Under the pieces are notes generated by a model. The model was not told where the DNA came from. It did no database searches and was given only the letters and a program-made list of their open reading frames with translations. Shown here in pieces: positions 1 through 12,500 of a stretch of 64,000 nucleotides of DNA (position 1 is its first letter; each line of letters opens with the position of its first letter). Source of the stretch: Candidatus Kuenenia stuttgartensis (lineage in GTDB: Bacteria > Planctomycetota > Planctomycetia > Planctomycetales > Planctomycetaceae); the NCBI GenBank assembly GCA_945861865.1, contig CAMAWN010000001.1:1-64000 (forward strand), given 5' to 3'. Both the position numbers and the translations under genes were made by a program.

Positions 1-2
1 GG

Positions 3-131
3 TCCAACCGCTCCTACGAAAACTACGACGAACTCTTCGAGGTCGCCTCCAGCTCTTGGTGCCAACACTGCCTCAACACCAACCTGATCAAATCCGTCTG
101 CGCCAAAAGCTACATCCCAACGCGCACCTAA
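3..131 (+). pseudogene. IS630-type transposase, C-terminal fragment (copy 1)
   Basis: This open frame enters from the left edge and ends at a TAA at 129-131. It encodes only the last 42 residues of a transposase. The residues around CQHCLNTNLIKSVC match, almost residue for residue, the C terminus of the second copy at 149-550, which identifies the family. Everything upstream, including the catalytic core, is outside the window or lost. After the stop comes TTTCTGCGAACCGGAT, which also follows copy 2, so it is probably the right end of the insertion sequence. This copy lacks the 27-residue insertion present in copy 2 and so serves as the uninterrupted reference. Confidence 0.75.
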
Positions 132-148
132 TTTCTGCGAACCGGATC

Positions 149-550
149 ATCTGGCCGGTTTCAACGCGCCCAATGACAGCCTCCGACGTGCAGGCCGCGA
201 TGATCTGGGACGGAGCCGGCTTTCACCGAGCCAACGACTTGAAAGTTCCGGCCAACATCACACTCATTCCGCTGCCGCCGTACTCCCCGGAACTCAACGG
301 CATCGAGAACCTCTGGCACGACCTTCGCAGCCACTGCTGGTCCAACCGGGCTTACAGGCTGACAAAGAACCTCATTCCGGTTGGCAAATCCTCGGCGGTT
401 TCGAAGTTGCCGGGAGGTTGTTTGTCAGCCTCTTACGAGAAATACGACGATCTCTTCGAGGTCGCCTCCCGCTCTTGGTGCCAACACTGCCTCAACACCG
501 ACCTGATCAAGTCCGTCTGCGATAAAAGCTACATACCAACGCGCAGCTAA
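149..550 (+). pseudogene. IS630-type transposase, 5'-truncated and interrupted (copy 2)
   Basis: The frame contains the C-terminal half of an IS630/DDE_3 transposase. WDGAGFHRAN holds the second catalytic Asp and PPYSPELNGIENLW holds the catalytic Glu. The N-terminal helix-turn-helix and the first catalytic Asp are missing. The sequence before WDGAGFH does not look like the family, so the 5' part was deleted or rearranged against copy 1. After SNR at about 350, 27 residues not found in copy 1 precede SYEKYDDLFEV. They are encoded by an inserted palindromic element plus its target duplication, so the frame stays open. The copy is most likely inactive because it is truncated. Confidence 0.8.
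356..431 (+). mobile_element. 76-bp MITE-like element with 18-bp terminal inverted repeats
   Basis: The left end AGGCTGACAAAGAACCTC (356-373) is the reverse complement of the right end GAGGTTGTTTGTCAGCCT (414-431) with one mismatch. The element is flanked by the perfect 5-bp direct repeat CTTAC at 351-355 and 432-436, a target-site duplication. The uninterrupted sequence is visible in copy 1 of the transposase (3-131). Element plus duplication is 81 bp, exactly 27 codons, so the transposase frame survives. It has no coding capacity of its own and would need a transposase in trans. Confidence 0.85.
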
Positions 551-568
551 TTTCTGCGAACCGGATTA
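548..568 (+). repeat. IS630 right end and TA target next to the giant gene
   Basis: TAATTTCTGCGAACCGGAT at 548-566 repeats the sequence at 129-147 exactly, so it is taken as the conserved right end of the IS. The next two bases are TA (567-568), the dinucleotide target typical of IS630 elements. The TTA at 566-568 is also the complement of the TAA stop of the minus-strand giant gene, so the IS boundary coincides with that gene's end. Confidence 0.55.
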
Positions 569-3500
569 GAAGTTCAGTTCGTTGAAGATCGTCGACCGAA
601 TGCTCGTGATCTTGAACAGCTCGTTGATTCTTTCGCCGATGCGTTTGTCGCCGGACGTGTGCGTGTCGGTCCCGAGACCGTCTCCGCCGAGTACCGTGTC
701 CGTCCCGCCTTGCCCATCGAGCGTGTCGTCTTCGCCTCCTCCGACCAGCCGGTCGTTGCCAGCACCGCCCAGGATACTGTCACTGCCGAGTCCACCCAGC
801 AGGATGTCGTTACCCGCACCGCCGTTGATGACGTCGTTGCCGTCGCCCCCATCGACCAGGTCGTCACCGGCACCGCCGTCGATGATGTCGTTGTCCAATC
901 CGCCAGTGATCGTATCGTTGCCAGCATCGCCAAAGAGTTTGTCGAGTCCGTCGCGGCCGGCGATCTTGTCGTTGCCCGCACCACCGCGGATCGAATCATC
1001 ACCGCTATCGGGTGTGTTCGGATTGCCGAAGCCGCCATCCAGGAAGTCGTTGCCGATGCCGCCATCCATGGTGTCGTTTCCACCTTGACCCCAGATGGTG
1101 TCCAGGCCGTCGAGGCCGATCAGCGAATCATGACCGTCTCCACCCCAGATCGTGTCATCGCCGATGCCGCCGTTGATCGTGTCGATGCCGTCGTTGCCGT
1201 TGAGGCTATCGTTGCCGTCGCCACCGACTACCGAATCGTTTCCAGCGTTGGCAGTGATCTTGTCGTTGCCGGCTTCGCCCTGAATCGTATCGCCGGCGGC
1301 CGTGCCTTGGACCGAGTCGTCGCCGAGACCCATGAAGGCTCGAATCGCGACCGTTTCGCTGGTCGAGAGCGAACCGTCGATCGTGTCGTTGCCGTCGCCG
1401 CCATTGATGTTCAGCACGGTCAGGTCGAGCACTCCGGCCAGATCATTGAGCGTGACGAGGTCGTTTCCGCCGTTCAAATTCAACGTGAAGATTTCGACTC
1501 CGACTAAAACCGTCGTAAATGCCAGGCCTGAATTCGAGCTCAGGCGAGCGAGAGCAATGCCGCTCGGTGCTTCCAGCGGATCCCCAGTACCGGCCAACGT
1601 GATCGTGAAGATGTCGGCCAGTGTCGCTTGACCCTCGAAAGTGAACCTGTCGTTCGAGCCACCTTGACCGTCCAGTAGATCGTTTCCATCGCTGGAAATC
1701 ATCAAGTCGTCGCCCGAACCACCGTACAACGTGTCGAGGCCGTTGCTGCCAGCCAGCGTGATGTTGTCGTTGCCAGTCCCGCTGCCGTCGAGCGTATCGT
1801 TGCCATCGTTCCCGTTGACCGAGTCATCGCCGAGGTTGCCTTCCAGGGAGTCGTTCCCTCGGCCACCACCGACGTAGTCGTTGCCTTCTCCGCCGAACGC
1901 GGTGTCGTCTCCGGCAAACAGCAAGTCATCCACATCGTCGCCGTGGATGGTGTCATCTCCCTTTTCGCCGTTGATGAGATCCTGACCGGCACCGCCCAAC
2001 AAACTATCGCCTTCAGTGCCCCCCGAGATCGTGTCTTGGTCGGCACCACCGTCGAGCGTATCGATGCCCGCTCCGCCAGTCAGCACGTCGCTGCCATCAC
2101 CGCCCGATGCGTTGTCGTTGCCCGTTCCGCCGTCGATGAGGTCCGTGCCCGCGTCGCCCGTGATCACGTCGTCGCCGACATCGCCGTTGATCGTGTCGTT
2201 GCCGTCGCCGCCGTTGATCGTGTCGAAGCCAATGCCGCCGGATGCCGTGTCGTTCCCCGTGCCGCCGGTCATGCTGTCACTGCCAGTTCCGCCCAGCAGG
2301 GTGTCGTTGCCGCCTAAACCGTTCATCGTCACGGAACCGCCGAAGGTCGAGGCCTCAATCTTGTTGTTGCCACTTCCCGCCGTGAGTTCGGCTTTTTCCG
2401 TGTTGGTCACCAAATCAAATTCGACTTCGGTGGTGGGCCGTTTGATCGAGAGTCGCGTGCTGGTCAGCGTGATGTGGTCATTCTGGGCCGACAGATCCAG
2501 AGGATTCGTCGTGTACCGGATGACGTCGTCGCCTCCCAGACCCTCGATGCTATCGTTGCCGGCGTCACCGGACATCGTGTCGTCACCAAATCCACCGATT
2601 AGCGTATCGACGTCATTGCCGCCATTGAGGACGTCGTTGCCGACATCGCCCAACACGGTGTCGAGGCCATCGCCGCCACTGACAATGTCGTTGTCCACAC
2701 CGCCATTGACTCTGTCATCATCCGCTCCGCCATCGATGCTGTCGTCGCCGACTCCACCGTTGATGATGTCGATTCCGGCTTCTCCCAGGAGGGTGTCCTT
2801 GCCGTCACCGCCATCGATGAAGTCGTCGCCACCACCACCCAGGATGCTGTCGTCACCGAGATTGCCCAACAGCGTGTCGTCGCCGAGTCCGCCGGTGATC
2901 GTGTCGTTGCCGTCTCCACCGTCGATCGAATCGACTTTATCGGATTTGTTGCCGCCGGTGATCAGGTCGTCATTGGCACCGCCGTTCACGGTTGAATCCA
3001 GCAACCAATCCGAGAGATTGATCGTGTCGTTGCCGTTGCCGGAATTCACCGTCAAGTCGAGCGGGAACAGCGAATCGCCGCCGCTGATCGAAATGTTGTT
3101 GGCTCCCGTGCCGCCATTGACCGTGAGGTTGGTCTCCACATTCATTTCGCTGGCAAAGGTGACACTCTCGAATGTCGGAATCGACAATCCCGCCGCGCTG
3201 CTAATGGTTGTCGAGCCGCCGCTGGAGGAGACCAGAATGCTATCGCTGCCACCGACAGGTGCATTGAAGATTCGGTTCGTGGCAATCGTCTTATCAATAA
3301 CCGGTTCCAAGCCGTCGTAGTTCACCGCGGGCAGTGCGTCGAACGTGACCTGGCCATTGCCCGGTCCAAACGAATCGTAGGTCACCGTGCCGAACGTGAC
3401 ACCAACATCGGCGCGGAATTCAAGACCGTCCGCACCGTTCTGCGTCAGGCCATCGACCTTCAGCCCCCCGACCGGAATTGGGTTCAGGCCAGAAGTGAAA

Positions 3501-6500
3501 TCCACGATGAAGAGGTCGTCGCTGGTCACATCCGCTCCGACATTCGCGTCATCGTAAAACGCCGAGTTCACGCCAGTCCGATCGCCAGAAATTTCCAAAC
3601 TCAGAACGGTCACATAAGGCTGCCGGAACACCTCCACCTCAGCGGCACCACCGGCGGAGTACGTCACGACGATTTCGTCAGTGATCGCATCCAAGAAGAC
3701 ACGCCATTGATCGGGCGGCAATTCGTCGTCGGAAATCGTCCCCGTACCCGTCCCCAGAACGGCGTTGGAATCCGCCAGCCCATTGATCAGCCCTGAGACC
3801 GCTCGAAGTTGGAAGGTCTCAGGAGGCTCGAATCGCAGATCGTCGAGGACTGGGACCAAGACTTGTGCGGTCGTGGTCGTCCCCGTGAAGGTCACGGCCT
3901 GACTGATCGAAGTGTAATCGCCACCTGATCCAGAATTCGCCGTTCCGTCCGCTGTCGCCACGTTCGCGGTAATCGAGGCTTGCACCGGAGCACCCGTCGT
4001 GGGATCCGATACGTACACTCGTTGTTGCAACGATACAGTGAAGGCGATGTTGTCATTGGCTGCCTCTGAAGTCGCAGGCAACGGCGACGAGACATCGAAG
4101 CCCAAATCGTCATTGAAGATCGTGCCGACACCTTTGTCTTTGTCGAATTCGAACGGCAGGTCGGCTGAAGTCAGGTTGACGAAGAACGTCTCATTCGCTT
4201 CGACCAATTGGTCGGCCTTCACCTTGACGGTGATATTCTGAGCGGACGGAAGTTGGCCATTTGGACCAGCGATGAAGGTCAGCGTGCCAGTCGCCGCGCC
4301 GACCGGAGCATAGTCCGAACCGGCGGTCGCTTTCGTGGCAGGGTCCAAGCCATCCGCAATCGTGTAATTCACGAGGAACGTCCGGTTGACGATGGCGTTC
4401 ACGGCATGAATGGCCGCTGTCGTGCCGTTGAATCCGCGAACGACCGTGAATTCATTGGCACCCGCATCCACTGCCGTGACCTGCATCTGTTCGGAATCAA
4501 TCTGAATGGTCAATGGAACAGTCGTCGGAAACGCGGCGACGCTTTCCAAAGTCAACGTGGTCGTCGCGACAGTCGCCGCGGTCTGCAACTTTCCGGGCAC
4601 CGCAGTCAGCAAGGCACCGACCACCGAGACCGAGAAGTCATAATCCTGGTCGGCTGCTGTCGGATCCTTCTCGACCTTGTTGACGTTGGTGATCCGGATG
4701 CCGGTGTCTTCGGACAGGATTGTGCCGATCGCCTGTGTGCGATCCAGCGTCGGAGTGAACGCCGCGTTGGCCGGAACTGACAGGTTGACCAGGAACTGCT
4801 CATCCGGCTCGATGGTCGTGTCGCCGTTGACCACGACTTCCAATGTCTGGTTCAGTTGATTCGGCGCGAAGACCACATCACCGCTGGCATCAACAAAATC
4901 CTCACTCGCAAATGCGGTGTCCCCTTGCAGGGTGTAATGCACGCGGATTTCTTGAATGCTGGGCTTCGTCAGCGACAACGTGAAGGTGAAGATCGTCGAG
5001 CCGCTGTTGCCCTCCTTCAGAGTGACGTCGTTGATGGTGACATGCACCTCTTGCAGCTCGACCGCACCAATGTCGCTGTCGCTGTTGGTGGGACGAGTGG
5101 CTCCGCGCTGATCGAACGGGTCTCCGCCGGAATTGTTGCCGGCGTCGATGATCGGACTGCCCGTGCGGGCGGAGTGCGTTGGAGTCGGGCCGCCATTGTT
5201 CGCCAGTGTTTTCAACACGGGATCGAACGGGCTAGTTCCAGAGCCAACCTGGTCGGATTTCGTGCCGTTGACGAAGCTGAGACCGCTGTCGGCGTTGTTG
5301 CCGATGAAGTTGTTGTCCGTCGAGAGGAAGGTGCCACGGACGTTCGGCGCTTTCGCACCAGTGATTGCGGTCGATGCGTTGTTCGCGACGATCGTGTTGT
5401 GCACTTCGACCGTCCCGATCAAGCTATTGGATAAGCCACCGCCGCGATACGCGACGTTGTCGACCACCGTGCTGTTTTCGATCGTGACTTGGCCGCTGAC
5501 CGAATTCCCCAGCGCGGCATTCGTTCCCGAATCATTGTTCGAGAGCGTGCTGTTCTTGATCGTCAGATCTTCTTCGTTGTAGATGGCCGCGCCGCGTGAG
5601 CTCGCGAAGTTGTCCAGGAAGGTGCTCTGCTGAATGGTCGCTTGGTTCTGACCCACCGACGTCACGATCGCTCCCGTGAGATGCGCCACGGCCGTGGTAC
5701 CAAGGATTCCGCGTTGCACCGTCAGCGTGTTGGTTCCGAGGTTGACGCTGGCCGTCATTTTTTCGGAATCAATTTGGATCGTGAACGAGCCCGCTGCAGG
5801 GAAGGCCGCCACGCTGTTGAGCGTGATTGTCGTGGCAGTCGCCGGGATGGAGAGCTGTGTCACGACGGCGTTCACCAGGTGAGCGACAGCTGCGGTGCCA
5901 TTGGCAGCGCGAGTCACCGTGAACACGTTGCCGGCCACAGCCGTGACCACCATCTGCTCGGAATCGACCTGGATCGTGAACGGCGTCACGTTGGGGAAAT
6001 TGACGGCGTTGACCAGCGTGATTTGAAGCGCAGCGGCCGGCACCGCGACTTGTAGGTTGTCGGCGACAGCCGCGAGCTGTCCGGTCAGGGCGGCGTTGTA
6101 GAGTCCACCGCCGCGTGACTGAGCCAGATTGCCGCTGAACGAAGACTGCGTGATGCTCGCGCCACCCAAGTTATACAGGCCGCCGCCGTGAATGTTGGCG
6201 GTGTTGCCCAGCGTCGCGAAGGCGGACACCGAGTGCGTGGTCACGACGGTGCCGTTGTAGCCGCGAGTGACCGTCAACTCATTGCCCAGAACCGACGTGA
6301 CCAGCATCCGCTCCGCGTCGACTTGGACGACAAACGGGCCGCTTGTCGGAAAGTCGCTGACATTGGAAACCGTCACGGTCACGCTGGGAGTCACCGTTGC
6401 ATTCGCGGCGTGCGCGACTGCGGTCGTACCATTCACGCCGCGGTCCACGGTCAACACGTTTCCGGCGACACCGGTGACCAGCATCAATTCCGAATTCACC

Positions 6501-9500
6501 TGAATGACGAACGGTGTCGTCGTGGGGAACGTACTCGCGTTGACCAGGGTGACGGTTGCGCCTCCAGAGGTGACGTCATTCTGTAGCTTGCCGATGACAT
6601 ACGGGATCGCTGTGGCCAAACGACTGACCGCACCAATGTCCGATCGCAACAGCGTCAGTGCGCCGTCATTGTACAACGCACCGCCTTGCTGCACCGCTTG
6701 ATTGCCGCGGAACAAGCTGTCTTCGATCGTCAGTGTGCCGAGGTCACCGTTGTAGATTCCGCCGCCGCGCCCCGCCGAGCTATTAATCACCAGGACGTTG
6801 TCCAGTGTGGTTGTTCCCTGATTGAAAATTGCTCCACCGACGTCGGTCGAAGTCGCGTTCCCATTTTGCAACGTCAGGTTCGACAGCTTCAAACTCACTC
6901 CGGAGAAGATCTGGAAAAGTCGGTCAATTTGAGCGGCGTCGATGAAGGTCAGGTCTGTACCAGCTCCGATGATGTTGAGCGCATCGAGAATATCGAGGTC
7001 GCCGGTTTCGGAACTGCTGTCAATGTTGCCGGCCAGGTTGCGCCGGAAGTCTTCCGCGCGGCCGGTGAGCGTCAATGTGAAGATGCCTGGCCCCAGGATG
7101 ATTGTGTCCTCGCCCGGCCGAGCGTTCGCTTCCATGATGGCGGCTCGCAGCGTGCTGCGTCCGTTGGCGTCGGCGTTGATGCCGTCGCCCGGATTCTCAT
7201 CGACCGTGTCCAGGAAGCTGTTGACGACGAAGCCCGACTCAAACGCTCCGATATCGACCGTCGCCACGCCGTTGCCGTCGCCGTCGAAAACGCGATTCAG
7301 ACCACGCTGATCATTGAGCGTGACCGCGAAGTTATCGCCCGCATCGCGAGCCGGGCTGCCGAAGAGCAACGCGTGTGTCAGCGTCGGACCACCGTTATCT
7401 CGCAGGGAGTCGAGCTGCGGGTTTTTCCCCACGATGTCGCCATTGCCGTCGCCGTTGGCAATCGCCGTGGGAGTGATTTCGTCGGGCAGATACGCCGTCA
7501 CGGTCCCCACGGTTTGGATCAGGTTGTGTCCGGCATTGATAAAATTGTCGCCTTCAATGTCCGCGCCCGAGGTACTGCCGGCTACCAGCGTATTCTTCAA
7601 CGTCGCCGGGCCGAACGGCGGAATGCCGTCGACGTTATTGGCGATCCCGGCACCCACTGGCGCATTGTTGAGATACAGCGTGTCGTTCAGCAGCGTCGCG
7701 GTGCCAAGGTTGGCCAAGCCGCCGCCGTTCGTTGTGGCGGTGTTCGCCGACAGCGTGCTGTTGGTCATCGTCAGGCCGGCAGCCGACGTGTTGAAGATCG
7801 CGCCGCCACGATCAGCCAAGTTGTTGTTCAAGGTCGTGTCGTCGATCGTCAACGACGGCGTCGAACCGCTGGTGAAGTCTGAATTGTTGTAGATCGCGCC
7901 GCCGTCCCCGTTGACCGCCTTGTTATTCGAGAAGGTGACTTCGTCGATCGTGACTTGGGCAAAGTCGTTATTGACCAGCACGCCGCCGTTTGCATCGGCC
8001 GAGTTGCGGTCGAATGTGGTGCGTCGAACCGTCAACGTGCCGTCGCCGTCGTTGAAGATCACACCGGCGTCGCCATGGGAACGGTTCAAGGTGAATGTCG
8101 CCGAGCTAATGTCAACGACACCATCCTGGTTGAAGATCGCACCACCTTTGCCCTTGTTGGTATCGCTCGCACGAACGTCGGTCCCCGCTTCGTTGCTGAG
8201 GAATTGCGTGCCGGTCCCCGCCACGTCCAGCACCACCAGATTGCCAAAGTTTTGAATCGCGCCGCCGTTGTCGCTGGCCAAGTTGGTCGTGAATAACCCC
8301 TGATTCAACGTCAAACTGCCGCCGGAGGTGTTGAAGATCGCGCCGCCATTCTCGAGCGCGGAGTTCACTCCAAACGTATCGCGAATCAAGACCAGCGTGC
8401 CATCGTCGTTGTACAACGCTCCGCCGTTTCGGGCCGAGTTGTTTTGCAGCAGGCTGTCGTCCAGGACCAAAGTGGCCGAGGTCTCGTTGTAGATCGCTCC
8501 GCCATCGCCGTTGGAGTCGCTGACGACACCATTGACCGAGGCGTCGGCCCGATTGCCGCTCAAGGTCGATGTGCTGATCTTCAAGATCGCGGAGTTGTTG
8601 TTGTAGATCGCTCCGCCATCGCGTCCCGACAGGTTGCCCGTAATGCTGGTGGAAACCAGCTCCGCAGTGGCTTGGTTACCGTTGTAAATCGCGCCACCAT
8701 CCGTCACGGCTTGGTTGGCCGAATAGGCTCCTTCGTTGATCGTGACCGCGCCGTTCTCGTTGTAAATCGCGCCACCCTTGCCGAACTGCGAACCGCTGGC
8801 CACCGAGCCGGCGATGTTGTTCTGCAAATTGGAACGGTTGATCGTCGTTGAAGAGAGCAACGTCACGACGGAGTTCGCGGCATGCGCAACAGGAGTCGTA
8901 CCACCGAAGCCGCGTGAGACCGTGAATTCATTTGTGGCCGCATTCACGACTGTGACTTGCATCTGTTCTGAATCAACCAAAATGATAAACGGCGCGGTGT
9001 TGGGGAAGGCTGTGACATTCACGAGCGTCAACGTTGCGACGGCATTGGTTGCCGCAGCTTGCAGAGATCCGATGATCCCAACTCGTGCGGCGATGAGCGA
9101 GACGGTGGCATTCACGGCGTGTGCGGCGGGATTGGTGACGCTGCGGACGACCGTGAACTGATTCGTGGCGACGTTCACCGCCGTCACTTGCATGAACTCC
9201 GAATCGACGAGGATCGTGAACGGAACCGTCGTTGGGAACGACGCGACGCTGTCAACGGTGATTAAATTCCCGATCGCGTTGACACCAACTTGCAACACGG
9301 CCGTAATCGGAGCGGAAGGAGCGGCGTTGAAGATCGCTCCGCCGTTGCCGTCCGCGAAGTTTCCTTGCACCGTGGCACCGTTCGTCGCGCCCACATCGGA
9401 ATCGTTGATCGTGAGCGTGCCGAGGTTACGGATCGCGCCGCCACTCCGCTCGTAGACCACTTTGCCGTTGATCAGCTCGACGCCGGTGAACGACACGTTC

Positions 9501-12500
9501 GAACCGACCGTGAGATCGAACAGTCGGTCGTGAGACAGGAGGTCAATGTCCGACTTGCCGTCGATGACCGTCCGCGGTTGTGGATTGCCGAGGATGGTTG
9601 TGGAATCATCTTTGCCTTTGCCAAAGATCTGTACGCGGCCGGCACCCACGATGACGTCCAAGTCGCCGATCCGCGACAAGTCTTCGCCAACCTGGAAAGT
9701 CGCAGTGTCGATCGTCGCTGTGAACGGTACGACAATCGCCGCCGTTGTCGCGGTCGTCACCAACTGATTGCCATTGGCCAGACCGTCGAAGCTCAGCACA
9801 TACACACCATCACGAGCGGCTTGCTTGTTCGAGAAGGTCAGTTCCCACTGCTCGGCGGCGTTGCCGAAGCCTGGCACCGCGGTGACCGGCGTGCCGACCG
9901 GTGGCAGCAACGTGGCTTGGCTCAGATCCACCGCTTGCGGCCCGAGGCCTGAACCGTCGTCAAACGTCAGTGTGAAATCATCGAGCTTCACCCCGGCCAC
10001 TCGTTCGGTGAATTGCAATCGAACCCTCGTGAGTTCATCGACCCGCACATTGTTGTTCAGCGCGTTGGAAGACACGTCCGCGAGCCGCACGCCGGCAGAC
10101 TTCGTCCAATTTCGCGTGACAATGCCGCCCGTCAAATTGTTGCTCGCCGAGTCCTTGATGGTGATGTTGGCTCCAACGGCGGGATTGAACGTCAGCACAT
10201 AATTGCCATTGATCGCCGTGAGAGCCTGCAAGTTGATCGTGACCGCAGTGCGACCCGCGAAATTGATGCCTTCGTTCGTAATCGGTGTCACCACCAAGCC
10301 CGTGACCGCAGTACCGTTGCGCGTCAGTGTGAAATTGCTCGCAGAAACCCCCGTCACCTTTTCGCTGAAGGTCACCGTCACGGTGCCCGCGTTCTGAATG
10401 AACTGGTTGGAGATCACCGCAGGAGTGATCGTCACCGACGGAGCGAATGTGTCTGTGCCTCGTACCCAATTCACATTGGCTACCGCAGCCAGATTCAGAT
10501 TCTCGATATCGCGAATGTTGACCGGCGTTGACACACCATTGATGAGCACATTGGCCGTCGGATTGATCGTCAAGCTGTAGAGACCATTGGTCTGCGTCAC
10601 GCTGGTCAGGCCGGTGTTCAGCACTCCGGCCGCGATGTTCGCCTTGTTCTCGATCTTGTAGACCAAGTCGCTGACTTTGGTGAGCTGGAACGTCGCCGCT
10701 GGCAACAGAATCTGTGTCGGCAAGCCGCCGGCCACGGCAGTCCGAGTGAAGTTGATGTGAGCCAGATCAATGCCCGCGACTCGTTCTGAGAACGTGATCG
10801 TCACCACGCCCACTCCGCCGGTCGTGATCGGCGTGAGCGGTACGCCGGTGATGCTGGCCACGGTCGGAGCCGTCGTATCGGCCACCAGACGCTTGAGCGA
10901 ATAGACCTTGCCGTCGAGCACGATCGCGCTTTCGCCGCCCAAGGAGTTGGATTCCATGATCGCCGCGCGGAGCGAGGTTTGACGCAAGCCGTCCTCGGCC
11001 AAGCCGTCACCAGTATTCACGTCGATCGAATCGTCAGTCGTGTTGACGAAGAACGTGCCGAACTCGAAGGCTCCGACATCCACCGCGTTGAGGCTGTTCA
11101 AGCCATCCAGGAATCGCAGCGCACTGCGCTGATCCAGTGACGTCACACGGTTTTGGTCCGTGACATTGCCATCCAAACCGCGATCAATCGCTGGATTGGG
11201 CAGCGTTCCTGTGGCGTCGAACGCCGGCAAGGCGTGAGTTTGGGTCGAACCACCATTGTTTCCCAACGGCTGCAAATTCGGATTGACGTTGGGCTGATCG
11301 CCGATCCCGATGAAGCCAACCGCGGTACCCAGTGTCCGCACGAGGTTGCCACCCAGCGACACGAATGTGCCCGCGACGTCGCTCGGTGTGGGCGGAACTG
11401 CGGCGGTCGTCAATGTATTGTCGGACACGATCGTGTTGCCGATTGTGACCGTGCCCAAGTTGCGCGAGATGCCGGCACCGACGTTCAACGACCGGTTGAA
11501 GGCGATGGTGTCATTGATCAGCCGCAAATTACCATCGTTGCGAATTCCGCCACCGGCCGCACTCTGTGCGGTGTTGCCCGAAATCGTCACGCCTTCCAGC
11601 GTTGCCGAGAACGTGGCCGCGTTCATCAATGCGCCACCGTGACCGCTCGCGCCAGTTGTGCGGTTGCCGGTCAGCGTGCTGTTGTTAATGAACAACGTAC
11701 CGGCATTGCGAATCGCACCACCGGTCGCCAATGCGGTGTTGCCGGAGATCGTCGTGCGATTGATTGTCAGCGTACCTGTGTTGTTGATGGCTCCGCCGTC
11801 GTCTTGCGAGGTACTGTTCTGAATGACCGAATCCAGAATCGTCAGGTTGCCGGAGTTGCGAATCGCTCCGCCATCTTCGCTGCCGGTCACCGCACCATTT
11901 CGGATCGTGACGCCTTGGATCGTGACCGTCACATTGGACAGAATCTGGAACAGGCGGTCGCGGTTGGTCGTCGTGAGTTGGTTGGCCAAAGCCGTGGCAT
12001 CGATGATCGTGACGCCGACGCCCTTGCCGCGAATGACCAGGTTTTGACGGATGTCGAGATCGCCGACTGCCGCGAAGTCTTCTTGCACACCCGCCAGCGA
12101 CAGCGTGTACGTCCCGGCTCCCAGTTCAATGACATCGTCACCGGCCAAGGCATTCGCTTCCTGGATGGCTTGCCGCAATGAATAGGAGTCGCCTGAACCG
12201 ACCACTTCGTTGCCCGGAATCGAATCGATGGAATCTCCCACCGTGCTGGGACGCATGGTGCCGTCCTTGAGCCAAGTCACGGTCTGCGGATTTTTCAACT
12301 CAACAGGGACCGCAGCTTCGTTTTTGATCAGACCATTCGCCAGCACCTTCAAGCGGTACGTGCCGTCCGTGCCGGTCAGCGTGCTGAGATTGATGCGATA
12401 CTGGCTCGGGGTCACTTTTTGGACCGGGATATTGTCCAACGAAACGGGAATCTCCACTCCGCCCGTCGCTTGCCGAGTCAGCAGGAAGTTCTTCGAGGCG

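Noticed and set aside
670-2999. Regular 27-base periodicity that could suggest a CRISPR or minisatellite array
   Set aside because: The repeats vary at the DNA level but encode conserved GG.G.D nonapeptides in one open frame, so they are RTX coding repeats.
582-7892. Many plus-strand open frames of 100-400 codons opposite giant gene 1
   Set aside because: They lie antisense to repeat-rich coding sequence, are rich in V/A/D/R or S/P repeats mirroring the RTX and beta-helix codons, and have no family motifs or ribosome binding sites.
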